Origin: Vitellaria paradoxa | Taxonomy: Eukaryota; Streptophyta; Magnoliopsida; Ericales; Sapotaceae | Assembly: GCA_019916065.1 (NCBI GenBank) | Contig: CM034244.1 | Span: forward strand, 27,334,471-27,398,470 | Direction: 5' to 3' | Length of the DNA stretch: 64,000 nucleotides | Part shown: in pieces, positions 11,260-21,898 of the stretch | Position numbering within the stretch: the stretch's first letter is position 1 | Layout of the letters: every line of letters begins with the position of its first letter | The notes under the pieces: model-generated | Databases searched by the model: none | What the model was told of the DNA's origin: nothing | The model's input: only the letters and a program-made list of their open reading frames with translations | Position numbers and translations under genes: made by a program

Positions 11260-12038
11260 TTTAATAGTACATACAAAAACACAGAAACAAAATTAAATAT
11301 ATAACAATATATATACAAATATATTTATATTCATGTCAATTGTCACCATGGGACAATTTTTAATCTAAACAATTTCGGACGTATGCCACTTTTTAATCTT
11401 CTTGAAGATGAGTTGAAATGTTTTTGAAGACCGTTAGCAAGACCGAAAAAAAAAATACTAATATTATAATATTTAACAAAATTTTACCAATTTTTAACCA
11501 TTTTTATTTTTCTTTGTATTTATTTTAAAATTCTAGCTTTTACAAATTTTTACTAATTTTTATAAATTTTTTACAATTTTACCTAATTTTTGGCCAACAT
11601 TCCAATAATTTTTCTGACTAAAATGGGTTTAACGGGTTTGATCAAAATTTTTTAATTATACCAATCAAACGTCAAAAAGTGACTGACGACCATCACTTTT
11701 TTTTTTTTTTTTGGCCGTCTTCCAAACCCCACCTAAATTGCAAGATATATAACTCCTTATTGACTAATTAAAGAAATAATTGAAGGACGGCTCTATATTT
11801 CCTTATTTCAGCTGGCATGCTTTCACATTTTTTTCCATTGTTCGCCAACCAAATAAATTGAACGTATTTTATGTTATAATCATAATGCCCCCCAAAAAAA
11901 AAAGAAATGAAAAGAAGATTATGAGCGGAAATATGTCCTCATGGAAGGAGCATGTGAAAAATAGTGACTTCCCTTTTTTAATCTCTATCACTTTGTGTGG
12001 TAAAAATCAAAGATTGTTAAAAATATTGATTTTCAAGG
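11260..12038. repeat. Tandem-array blocks T, U1 and V1
   Basis: This non-coding stretch contains TGTCACCATGGGACAATTTT (about 11340), then AT-rich sequence, then U1 (11713-11887: CCAAACCCCACCTAAATTGC through ACCAACCAAATAAATTGAAC) and V1 (11930-12025: catgtgaaaaatag, atcactttgtgtggtaaaaatcaaag-type words). The same blocks, in the same order, occur at 43800-44620; U and V also at 15778-15951 plus 21121-21350. No gene is visible. Confidence 0.75.
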
Positions 12039-12190
12039 GCTGAGATTCATTTTCACTTTAATGACACGCGACTTTTTACATTCTGCATTAATTGTATTCT
12101 AATCAGATTTTTTAACTTTTATTTTTATTTTAAAAATAATTTTAATTAAATTAAATTAAAACCATTCGATTAAAAACAATCAAATCACAG
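12039..12190 (+). repeat. Left direct repeat beside the hairpin
   Basis: About 150 bp starting GCTGAGATTCATTTTCACTT and ending CAATCAAATCACAG. It is repeated with few changes at 12332-12482, with a hairpin between them. It is absent from the paralogous blocks at 44.6 and 47.5 kb. Confidence 0.8.
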
Positions 12191-12205
12191 TCTTTGATTT
12201 TTCAC

Positions 12206-12315
12206 TGCAGTCCCTACAGTGGATTTCTTCACTGCAGCCCCCTAGAACCCATTATTTTCCACTGCATAATGGGTTCCAGGGGGCTGCAGTGAAGAAATCC
12301 ACTGTAGGGACTGCA
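12206..12315. repeat. Near-perfect 50 bp inverted repeat, 10 nt loop
   Basis: The left arm (12206-12255, TGCAGTCCCTACAGTGGATT...) and right arm (12266-12315, ...CCACTGTAGGGACTGCA) are complementary over 50 positions with one mismatch (TAG against TGG in CCCCCTAGAACCC). The loop is tttccactgc. The arms are much richer in G+C than their surroundings. It lies between two 150 bp direct repeats. It could be a foldback MITE or an inverted duplication able to form double-stranded RNA if transcribed. I recognise no named family. Confidence 0.9.
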
Positions 12316-12331
12316 TTAAAGAAATGAAGAG

Positions 12332-12482
12332 CTAAGATTCATTTTCACTTTAATGATACGCGATGTTTTACATTCTGCAGTAATTGTGTTTCAATCAGAT
12401 TTTTTTAACTTTTATTTTTATTTTGAAAATAATTTTAATTAAATTAAATTAGAACCATTCGACTAAAAACAATCAAATCTCA
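12332..12482 (+). repeat. Right direct repeat beside the hairpin
   Basis: Second copy of the 12039-12190 repeat (GCTAAGATTCATTTTCACTT to CAATCAAATCTCAA). The likeness continues into CACTACAACCCCTTGGAACC (about 12497-12516), which resembles the hairpin arm itself, so the whole 12039-12518 segment looks like one compound inserted element. Array sequence resumes at about 12519. Confidence 0.8.
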
Positions 12483-12518
12483 ACTTTTAATTTTCCACTA
12501 CAACCCCTTGGAACCCCA

Positions 12519-14667
12519 TGTATTATCTTGACTTGACCATAATAGTGGTAGGCAATAGTATTAAATGTTAGTAATGATATAAGTATTGATTTGTTAAAGT
12601 TAATGACCGTTTTTATAAATATTTTTTTGATCTTGTTTTCTAATACACTTAAGCACAATAAATCAAGTAATTATGTTTTAGTACATGTCAAAGTATTTAG
12701 TCACATATAACCTTAAATCAAGGTATATTAATTTATGGTCCGAAGACTACTTGATATGTTATTTTTTTATTCTCACATACTCAAATTTTTTTGTCCAAAA
12801 TTTTAAATAGAAAAATATGAAATTATTGTGCAAAAATATTTTTTTGAAAAATATGATCTCAAATTATAGAAAATGTTATCTCACCTTTTAAAAAATATAA
12901 AAATTTTATCTTGATCTTCTCTCTTTAAATTTTTTAACCTACCAGTGTTTACAACAATTAAATGTAATACGTATCATTAATTTTGTTTTCGGAAATATAC
13001 CCCTTTATCTGATTTTTTTTCCACCGTTAGTGTAATAAAAAATATAGTAAATATTGTCCAAATAAAAATATTTATAAAAATACCGTTAATGAAAGCGCAA
13101 TATCAATTGCATTTTCATCTTCATATTTATCTAAAAAAGTACTTTCATATTACGTTTTATTCTTATTTTATCCTTGTCTAAAAATTATTCTAATTTCTTC
13201 TTTCTTTCTTATCATATTTTCCTCTGTATTAATCTTCTTTTCAACCATCATCACCTTAACATTTTTAGAATATCTCTTTAATTTTCAATATATCAAAGAA
13301 ATTAAAAAGATATATATACTAAAAATATATTATTCTTATATTTTTGTGTATCCTTATTTTATCCTTATTTGAAAACTATTCTAATTTTTCTTTCCTTATC
13401 CTTTTTTTTTTTTTTCGGTATTAGTCTTTTCTTCAACAGCCATCACCTTAAGATATTTAAAATGTCCCTTTAATTTTTAGTGCATCAAAGAAAGAGAAAA
13501 AATATACTAAAAATTTATTATTCTTACTTTCTCAGATAAGAATGGAATACAATACAAAAATAGATGAGCTATTCTTATTTCAAAATGTAAATAAGGATAA
13601 TATATCACAACGCATTAGTATTCAAGAGATATAAAAGATATGCATGAAGCACATCACTACAAGAAAAAGGAGTACAAGAATAATAATAGATATACATAAA
13701 AAATGCGATATGTTTTTCGGGCCAAAAAAATACACATAAGACGCAAAATGAAAATATGTATTTTGATAAATATTTTTATCCGTACAACAATCATTATATA
13801 TTTTATTCAACCAACGGCAAAAAAAAAAAAAAAAAAAAATCCTTTTATCCCGTTACGTTACATGAGTTATTACATGTTATATTATAAAAAATATAGTTAA
13901 TTGTATTTATATCACACGCTGTAAAGTAAATTAAAAGTTTGCCAAAAAATATATTTAATGGGATAATTATTTTTTTACCTCTTATAGTTAACGTAAAAAT
14001 CACTTATATTTATTAAATTTTAAAAATCTACTTTTATATCACTTATACTTTGGGTTAAATGGTGTTAAATTTTCAAGTGAAAAGATAATAATACCCATTA
14101 AAAAATAAATAGAATCGGGATACAAGTGTAGATAATATAATGTATAAGAGTATAAATGTAATTTTAAACTTACTTAGAGTTAAAATTGTTATATTTGATA
14201 GATTTTTTTAATATTTTCACTTTAATCTAAAGTATAAGAGATGTAAAAGTAAGTTTTTAAAGTTTAAAGTGTGTAAGTGATTTTTATCTTAAATGTGAGA
14301 GTAAAAAGACAATTACCTGATATTAATTAATTAGTCACATTCAAACTCACTGTTCAAGAAAAGTTATTCCATATTTATATATAATCTGTATTTTACCAGT
14401 AAATTATAAGTACAATGAACAAATGTAGATCATAATATCTTATGTGCTAAATGAATAACAAAAGAAAAAAACACATGTTAACATGATATTTCCTGGCCAA
14501 CGATGTGAAATTGATGCTTGTTTAAAGTGTGATTGCAGCCGAAAATGCCTTTGTCCGGGAAACAAGTTTCATATCATAAAATAATGATAATAATAATAAT
14601 AATAATAATACTTATGTAATTATATAACGACCGCTTTTTTTTCTTCTCTCAATCAAAAATAAAAAAA
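12519..14667. repeat. Tandem-array blocks X and Y, first copy
   Basis: Non-coding, very AT-rich. It aligns along its whole length with 47505-48246 plus 51127-52563, apart from the Cassandra insertion in the latter. Markers are GCATTATCTTGACTTGAC-like sequence at its start, block X (about 12840-12965), CCGTTAGTGTAATAAAAAAT (about 13024), the Cassandra empty site TCAACCATCATCACC (13241-13255) and block Y with GATGTGAAATTGATGCTTGT (about 14503) and TTTGTCCGGGAAACAAGTTT (about 14551). Open stretches here are short and have no recognisable domain. Confidence 0.75.
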
Positions 14668-14858
14668 TAAATTATCATGAGTTTTTTTTTTTTTTTTTTT
14701 TGTTAATCGATAGTGTCCGGAACAGTTTGTACGCACCTCGACTAAAATTTGAGATCCTAAAATTAATGATTAAGCAATCTTACAATGATCCTGAGGAGAT
14801 TCGAACTAGTGAGAAATGAGAAGCAAATCTAAAATTTTACCATAAATTATCATGAGTT
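14668..14858 (-). mobile_element. 5'-truncated tRNA-derived SINE with 16 bp target duplication
   Basis: The body is 14684-14842, minus strand. The perfect 16 bp direct repeat TAAATTATCATGAGTT flanks it (14668-14683 and 14843-14858). Read on the minus strand it ends in a poly(A) tail (T run 14684-14700) and carries a pol III B box, GTTCGAATCTCC (14795-14806). No good A box is left, so it is 5' truncated. The same insertion, more diverged, sits at 52580-52730 in the paralogous block, while the third paralogous block (about 57.26 kb) has no SINE. Confidence 0.82.
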
Positions 14859-15951
14859 GATTTATTCCTAAATTGTCTGAATTTATCCATTCGCTTGATA
14901 AAAGTACCACAAAATCCAACAGACCAATAAAAAAGAAAAATTTTAAAATTCATAATGTTTTAACATTTAAATAGTTATTCCCATCTTACTGATCTTGTTA
15001 AATTTAACAGGCAATTAAATTACATTTTTATATAAAAAATATTTTAATTTGATAGGTTTAATCTTCATTTCTTTGGCGTAGTATTTATAATAACACTATT
15101 GAAAATTATATTGATTTACAATTAATAAAATTTTAAATATTTTTAAAAGCTAACTGTAGAAGAAATGGTATAGTCTTTTTTTCTATTATTTTTGACATTT
15201 TTTTGATTGAACGTATGAAAATTTTCTATTTTCATCTTTCCAATGGGAGAAAAAATTAAAAACAAAACAAAAAGGTTATAAGCATATTTTTAATTAATTA
15301 ATATATAATTTTTTTAACTTTTACTATTTTACATAATTATTATGTTTTTCATACATAATATTTATTCTGAATTAATTTTTAACTTTAATTCTATTTTTTT
15401 GTTTTAACATATCCTCTCGTGAGTTACGTAGGTTAGTCATAGTTAAAACTTTTGTCATGATCTAATCAAGGGGGTGTTTAGTCTTTAGAAGACAAAATAA
15501 TAATAATAATTTTTACAAATTTAATTTTACTAATTTTTGGACATTCTCGTTTTCTGTATATTTATTTTAAATTCAAAGTTTCTTCCATTTTTGTCAACTT
15601 TTACAAACTTTTGTTAATGTTTACCGAATTTTTTTATTTTTTGCTAACTTTTCTAACTAAAATCATTTGAACGTAGTGGGTAAGTAAGATCACATTTGAA
15701 TGGGTTTGAACAGAATTTTTATTTTGTGTCAATTAAAGGCCAAAAAATAACTGACAAACACTACCCTTTTTTTTTGGGGTGTTCCAAACGTCTACTAAAT
15801 TTGCAAGATAACTCCCAATTGATTTATTAAAGACAAATAATTGAAGAACCACTATTTATTTCCATGTGCAGCTAGTATGCTTTCACATTTTTTTTCCATT
15901 CTTCACCAACCAAATAAATTGAACATATTTTATGTTATATATAATAACAAT
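14859..15951. repeat. Tandem-array blocks Z and U2
   Basis: Non-coding AT-rich sequence. Block Z (about 14940-15470) contains TAGTTATTCCCATCTTACTG, GTAGTATTTATAATAACACT and GTGAGTTACGTAGGTTAGTC, and matches 52845-53330 and 57370-57890. Block U2 (15778-15951) matches U1 and four other copies. The CACTA element is inserted at its right edge. Confidence 0.75.
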
Positions 15952-15991
15952 CACTACTAGAGGTTGGGGAATTGGCGAATGGAAATCTCGG

Positions 15992-16169
15992 GCGACCGCT
16001 TGAAGCGGTCGCTACAACAATATTAGCGACCGCTTATGGCGGTCGCTTAAACGTCTGTCGCTAATCCCGTGCGGCAAGGCATCGACGACGAAAAAATTCG
16101 CGCGACCGCTCTAAGCGGTCGCTAATATGGTTGTAGCGACCGTATTAGCGACCGCTTAAAGCGGTCGCT
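15992..16169. repeat. 5' subterminal palindromic repeats of the CACTA element
   Basis: Four 22 bp palindromes of the form GCGACCGC-6nt-GCGGTCGC (or a close variant) lie at 15992-16013, 16026-16047, 16102-16123 and 16148-16169. Such arrays are the binding sites of the TNP1-type protein in known CACTA elements; binding here is inferred. Confidence 0.9.
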
Positions 16170-16199
16170 GATTCTCTAATTATATTCGGCAGAAAGCCT

Positions 16200-16326
16200 C
16201 CCTCTTTTTCCTCTCCCTCCCTCCCTTTTTTTTCCTCCCTCCCCCGCGCTCTCAGTTCTCTCCCCCCGTCGGCCGTCTTCTCTCCTCCGTCTGCCGTGCC
16301 GCCGTGCCGTGCCGTGCCGTCGCCGG

Positions 16327-16383
<57 letters not shown>

Positions 16384-16390
16384 ATATACA
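16200..16390. repeat. Pyrimidine-rich leader and (CT)25 microsatellite
   Basis: CCTCCCTCCC-type sequence and repeats of GCCGTGCCGTGCCGT (about 16290-16320) are followed by an uninterrupted CT dinucleotide run at 16329-16379. It probably belongs to the transcribed leader of the transposase gene. Open frames across it (for example RERERE on the minus strand) are repeat artefacts. Confidence 0.85.
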
Positions 16391-19300
16391 TGCATTAATA
16401 TTTTTTTTTGTTTATTGTAGTTTATTTTGAGGTTAAGGCAACACTACACCGTACCAGGTTTGTATTTTATTTTTAGTTTGAAATTTTTTTTCTTTTTTTT
16501 GTATTTTTCATGTTTATTGTTGGATAAATGTAAATAATTTTTTTTTGTTTTTTGTGGTTGGGGGTTTGATGATTATCTATACATGCATGTATGTATTATT
16601 GTTTGTTTAATTTTTTTTATTTTAGTTACTCGTTAAATTGTTTATTTCATGTGCGTATTGTGTAATATTTTTATTTGTGTATGTTGCTGTTGTTTTTAAT
16701 TTTTTTTAATTTGCTGTTTTTTTTTTCTGTTTTTTTTTTGTTTGCTGTTTTTTTTCTGTATTTTTTATTTGCTGTTTTTTTTTCTGTTTGTTTTTTGTTT
16801 GCTGTTTTTTTTTTTTGTTTGCTGTTTTTTTTTTCTGTATTTTTTATTTGCTGTTTTTTTTAATATTATGTTTTTTAATTTTATTTTATAAAAATTGGTA
16901 TGTTGGAAGAAAGAAAAAAAGATTTTAGAAGTAAATTTTAGTTAGTGGAAAAAATTGTTGTGTTTTGTGCAGTGCGTAAAAAAAAATGTATAGAACTTTT
17001 TAATGGTTGCGTCGGCTTTGGTATGTGTTTGGATTGGGAAAAAGAATATTTAAAAATTTGACGTAAAAAAAATATGTGATGAGATTTAATCGAAAAAATT
17101 GATAATTTTTATAATTTGTGATAAAATTTAATAAACTAAATACCCCAATTGTATTTGTTATTTGGGTGAAAAAAAATAGACGAAATGCAAAAACTGAAAT
17201 TAAAATTAATTAAATTCGATCAAAATAATTTAGGCTGCGTTTAATTTACTAAAAATAAAAAAAATTTAAATTTTTGAAAATTTCTAAAACTCTTTAATAC
17301 ATTTTATCCATATCCTAACAAATTTTTATAAATTTCAATACTTTTTTTACAAATCTCAATAACTTTTTAATAAATTTCAACAAAATTGACATAAATCCGT
17401 GAGAACGAACCCCAAAAACTCATTCTAACAGTTTCTCTCTCTAATATTTTGACATAAAAGTCAAAATGTGACCACCAAAATGATTATTACTTTCTTTTTC
17501 TTTTAATTTTTTCATTAGATATTCAAAAGTAAATTACTTTTTGTTCTTTTAAACATGAATTTAACGTGACGGGAAATATAGAGCCGTGTAACTTTTCATG
17601 CGAGAATGACAAAGTAATACTTTAGTTGGTAATTGATTGTTTGGTATAAATTTATAAAAATTAAAAGAAGTTATTAAAATTGGAAAAAATTTAAAAAATG
17701 ACAAAAGTTAATTTTTTTTTTGTATTTGTTAGTCTGCCATTTGCTCTCTAAAACGAATATCTAGCCCCCGTGGGCATAGTAACAAATTCTGGATAATAAA
17801 ATTTTTTTGTATAGTTAACAATTCGTAATTTAAAAACTATTCGATCGGTAGAATTTGAAAAAAATTAATACAAATTACAATTTATTATTTGAATTCATTA
17901 CAAAATTCAAAAAATTTTGTAAATTAATTGGAAAATAATAATTCATAAAAAGTGATAGATTTATATTTTAGAATCATAAAATAGCTAAAATGAAATTAGT
18001 TGAAATATTGAAGGGAAAAAATAAAAAATTTCCTACTCTTGACTATTTACTTCTTTAAGCTTGATGCCAGTAATATATCATTTGATTTTAATTATCAAAT
18101 TATTCATATAAAATTCATCTTGTGGTACTTGAAAAATTTTTTTGGATACTTGGAAAATTATATGTGCTACTTGGAAAATTATGCATGTGACCTATTTTTT
18201 TGGAGCGTTAAACTTGGGCTTAAAAAATTATATTTAATGAATAAAAATAAAATAATATATATACAAATAGTATAATCAATTGAATTTTAAATTTTAGATT
18301 ATATAGGAGTATTTAGTTTATTAAAAATATAAAAAATTTTTATTAACTATTTTTAATATCTTTCAATTAAATTTAGTAAAAATGTTAAAAAAAATTTCAA
18401 AATTTTTTAGTAACTTTTAAGGAGTTATCAAATGTCAAAAAAAGTAAAAATTACTAAAAAATTTGTCTCCCACTATATATATATAGTTTTTGAAGCAATG
18501 CTAACATCTTCACTCAATATGGTCATTTTTATAAATAAATTGATTAACGTACCTTACGGAAATTAAATTATATTATGATATTTATAATGTTAGATAATAC
18601 TACTAAAAATATGAGAATTAATATATAGTTTAATGTAAAAATAATATATAGTTTGAAAAAAGTATAAAAAGTTAGTAAAAGTTGATAGATTTTTTAATAA
18701 ATTAAATACAATAAAGTTTGTAAACTTTTAAACATATTACTTTTTTTCATAAAAAGAATACTTTTAAATAAGAATCGATGCATAAGACAAAAAAAAAATT
18801 AATATCTATTGTTTGATTTATGTTATAATGAGTAAATATTGAATTGTTTATTGTTAATTTATTTAATTTGTATCGTATTATTTTATTTGTTGTATATTTG
18901 ATCTTCGTATAATGTATTGAAGTGTTATTTTTTGGAATAACAATAATTAACTCCAATTAACTCTAATTAGAAGAAAACCCCTAATCTTGCCTGGGCCCAA
19001 TCCAACATCTTGCTTGGGCCCAGTGTAATCCAATACGAATACGATAAGAAAATTAGGTCAAATAATAATATTATAATATTGTTTCTAGGTAATTTACCGA
19101 ATACTATAGTAATTAATTACACAAGCAGCAGTAGTTAATTAGTAAGAGTTAATTAGTTCAATTAGTAACTACAATAAAATCCCTAATCTTTCCTGGGCCC
19201 AATGCAACATCTAAATACTTTATTCTAAGTTAGAAAACAAACAGACATTGAGAACCACTTTATTTTATTCATTTGCATATATTAGTGAAACTTAGACCCG

Positions 19301-19716
19301 TTTAAGAATCTCGTACGCCACCTGTTTGGTCATCCTTAGGTAACGGATTAGGTCATTGACCAGGTTCGTTGTCCTCTCGATGAACGTGCGGGGATTGATG
19401 TACGCGAGTCTTGAATTGTCCAGTATGGACAGTTTGGGAATGCAATTATCCATCCTGTATTCAACAACTCATGTACTGTCCTGTATTAGATGAAGTTTCG
19501 GTTGACGTCCTGTTGTTCTCCGGGTGCGTACACAGGGTACGACTAATGTCGTCTGTGTATCGTGTACTTGGAGAACCACGCGGACATGCTGCCGAAATTT
19601 TATCTAATTAGGGGACAACGGCATTGAGTTGTTGAGTGCAAGTTGGATCGTGTATTCTCGAATGGGATAGGACCAACCACCCTGTAATGAGGAGGTAAAG
19701 TTTAAGACTAGGTGTT
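16391..19716. other. Non-coding 5' interior of the CACTA element
   Basis: No gene is recognised. Contents are T-rich tandem copies of TTTGCTGTTTTTTTTCTG-like units (about 16690-16862), AT-rich sequence to about 18950, and a segment with three copies of CTAATCTT-CCTGGGCCCAAT-like words (18978-19020 and 19180-19212). A more G+C-rich stretch (19300-19700) just before the transposase may be 5' exon or leader. A possible acceptor, CTCTCAG at 19778-19784, sits just ahead of the transposase start. Confidence 0.5.
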
Positions 19717-19788
19717 TTGCATATGGCACTACATTTTATAGTAATGACATTTTTTTCCTCTTGGGACTCCACAGACACTCTCAGCGAG

Positions 19789-20814
19789 ATGGATAAGAGT
19801 TGGATTGATTTGCCGAATAGGATGTCCCCGGAGTATGTGGAGGGGATTAATCAGTTTATTGCATTCACCAGTGGGTTTCCCAGTGGGTACATTAGTTGTC
19901 CTTGCAGGAAGTGTGCTAACCAGTATTACTATACACGGGAGGTTGTCAGAGAGCACCTGATCCGTAATGGGTTCCTGAAGCAGTATAAATTCTGGACTCT
20001 CCATGGGGAAGAGTATACCGCCTCTCGTCCGAAAGAAACCGTTGAGGTGGAGGCCGAGGTTGTAGAGGAAGCTGATCCAATGCTAGCGATGCTAGCTGAT
20101 ATCGCATGTGGATTGACACATGAAGACAACGGTGCCGGTATTAATCTGACGGGTGGAACTACTCCCCGCTCGGGTGCAGATGATGAGTCATTGAGATATT
20201 TTGAAATACTCGATGATGCGCAGACAGAATTATATCCTGGATGTCAGGAGTTCAGTAAATTGTCATTCACCGTTGAGTTGTTACATTTGAAGGCGTTGAA
20301 TCACTGGTCAGATACGTCATTTGACATGCTACTACAGTTACTCCGTAGGGTTTTACCAGCGGGAGCTAAGCTTGCAGAATCGTACTACCAGGCACGCAAG
20401 TTAACTGAGAATCTGGGATTCACATACAAAACTCTGGATGCATGTCCCAATAGTTGCATGTTGTTTCGGAATGAGAATGGCAACCTCGATTCGTGTACCG
20501 TGTGTGGTGTTTCGAGATGGAAAAATGTTGGTACTATCCAAACTCGGCAGAATCGTTTGGGTAGTTCAAATCGTGGTAAGCTTGTGGCTGCAAAGCAAGT
20601 GCGCTACTTTCCACTTAAGCCACGATTGAAGAGATTTTTCATGTCATCTAAGATCTCTAAACTAATGACTTGGCATGCCGAGAACAGGGGGGATAAAAAA
20701 TTACTTACAAATAGCGGCCGCCTATGGCGGCCGCTAATAGTCATATTCCGGTCGCTAATACAAATGGTCATGGTCCCGCGCGACCGCCTTTTGCGACCGC
20801 CGTTCCCTAATTAG
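19789..20814 (+). pseudogene. CACTA TNP2-type transposase, 3' truncated
   Basis: TNP2 is the transposase that cuts and joins CACTA ends in the nucleus. From the Met at 19789 the protein starts MDKSWIDLPNRMSPEYV and shows the transposase-associated domain (residues about 1-75) with the CPCRKC zinc-binding-like motif and HLIRNGF...YKFWTLHGE. An acidic linker follows, then the conserved N-terminal part of the TNP2 core (about 145-290: ELYPGCQEFSKLSF, DACPNSCMLFRNE, CTVCGVSRWK, RYFPLKPRLKRFFMSSKISK, MTWHAENR). At about nt 20700 the likeness stops and the frame runs into the 3' subterminal palindromes, so the catalytic RNase H-like core is deleted. The frame can be read upstream to 19717, but the Met at 19789 matches the family start. 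The product cannot be an active transposase. Confidence 0.88.
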
Positions 20815-21110
20815 CGACCGCTAACTACGGTCGCTATTTATTCGCGCCATCTTCGCGCCAAACAACTAGCGACCGCCTTTTGCATTATTAGCGACCGTTA
20901 TGAGCGGTCGCTAATATCCATACGTCTAAACTCGAGCGGTCGCAGGAGCGGTCGCAAATAATTTAGCGACCGTCCTAGCGGTCGCTAATAATTATTAGCG
21001 ACGAAGCAAATGCGACTCGTTTGACGCGGTCGCTATGCCGTCGCTAATACTTTTAGCGACCGCTATTAGATATTTAGCGACCGTCTTAGGCGGTCGCTAG
21101 TTCCACACTT
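20712..21110. repeat. 3' subterminal repeats of the CACTA element
   Basis: Many direct and inverted copies of AGCGACCG/CGGTCGCTA words, the first as a palindrome with GCGGCCGCC (about 20714). They match the 5' subterminal array in sequence and are denser. The transposase frame ends inside them at 20814. Confidence 0.9.
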
Positions 21111-21120
21111 TCTACTAGTG

Positions 21121-21898
21121 AATGCATAAAAAAAATAAAAAAAGAAAAAAGAAAGAGGAAGATTAGATGCAGGGCGGAAATTTGTCGTCACGGTCGGAGC
21201 CAGAGCGTGTGAAAAATATTCTCTCATTTTCAAACTCTCAATCACTTTGCGTAGTGAAAATCAAAGATTGTGAGGATATATTTTTCTCATTTTCAAACTC
21301 TTCAATCACTTTGTGCAGTGAAAATCAAAGATTGTGAAAAATATTGATTCATCGTTTACATGCACTTTCGATCACTTGCTACGAAGTAAAAGTCAAAGAC
21401 AATGAAAAGTATTGATTAATAATTATTAAACTCTATCACCATTGGAGCGAGAACACGTGAAATTTTCACACATTCTATCCTTCTCTAGAGTAAAAATCAA
21501 CGATTCTGAAAAATATTAATTTGTTATTTTTAAGCTCTCTATCGTGCTCTAAATTTGTTTTCAAGTGCTCTACTATTTAGGTAGCATTTCGCTCACCAAC
21601 AAAAATAAAAAAATAATAATTTTATTAATTTTATCTATTTTTTCTCCAACTTTCTCCACCAAAGATAAGGTTAACTTGTATCAATTTTCTCTGTTTTTTA
21701 TCAACTTTTTCCAACTTTATTTAATTTTTTTATCAATATTCTCTAATTTTCTCCAATTTTAAGTAATATTTTTTTAATTTTTATAAATTTTTACCAAACA
21801 CTTAACTAACATCTATAAAAAAAAAAAAAAAAAAAAAAAAGTTTTGTGAATGATAAAAGAGGAGAAAAGAAGATGGAATGAAGGAATTTAAAAAAAAT
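21121..21898. repeat. Tandem-array block V2
   Basis: The continuation of U2 after the CACTA insertion. It contains CGGAGCCAGAGCGTGTGAAA, two tandem copies of a CTCATTTTCAAACTCT...CAATCACTTTG...AGTGAAAATCAAAGATTGTG unit of about 65 bp (21222-21345) and GGAGCGAGAACACGTGAAAT (about 21443). It matches 44500-45060. Non-coding. Confidence 0.72.

Larger units (their letters stand above)
15952..21120 (+). mobile_element. CACTA (En/Spm) transposon, internally deleted
   Basis: Both ends are present. The left terminus reads CACTACTAGAGG and the right terminus, read inward on the minus strand, CACTAGTAGAAAG. The element is flanked by the 3 bp target duplication AAT (15949-15951 and 21121-21123), the size expected for CACTA elements. 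Subterminal regions are packed with palindromes built on GCGACCGC and GCGGTCGC. Inside lie a (CT)25 tract, long T-rich sequence and the 5' half of a TNP2-type transposase gene; the rest of the transposase and any TNP1-like gene are missing. Empty versions of the insertion site are visible near 11886 and 44440. Confidence 0.95.

Noticed and set aside
13655..13675. CACTACAAGAAAAAGGAG, looking like a CACTA terminus
   Set aside because: The paralogous block at 51527 aligns straight through with substitutions only, there are no subterminal repeats and no opposite end.
14795..14806. tRNA gene suggested by a GTTCGAATCTCC B box
   Set aside because: No cloverleaf or A box; poly(A) tail and 16 bp target duplication make it a SINE.
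16145..16391. Arg/Glu-repeat open frames on the minus strand
   Set aside because: Direct translation of the (CT)25 microsatellite in two frames.
19411..19611. 66-codon open frame before the transposase
   Set aside because: No domain and no partner copy; it fits better as leader or an upstream exon fragment of the CACTA transcript.
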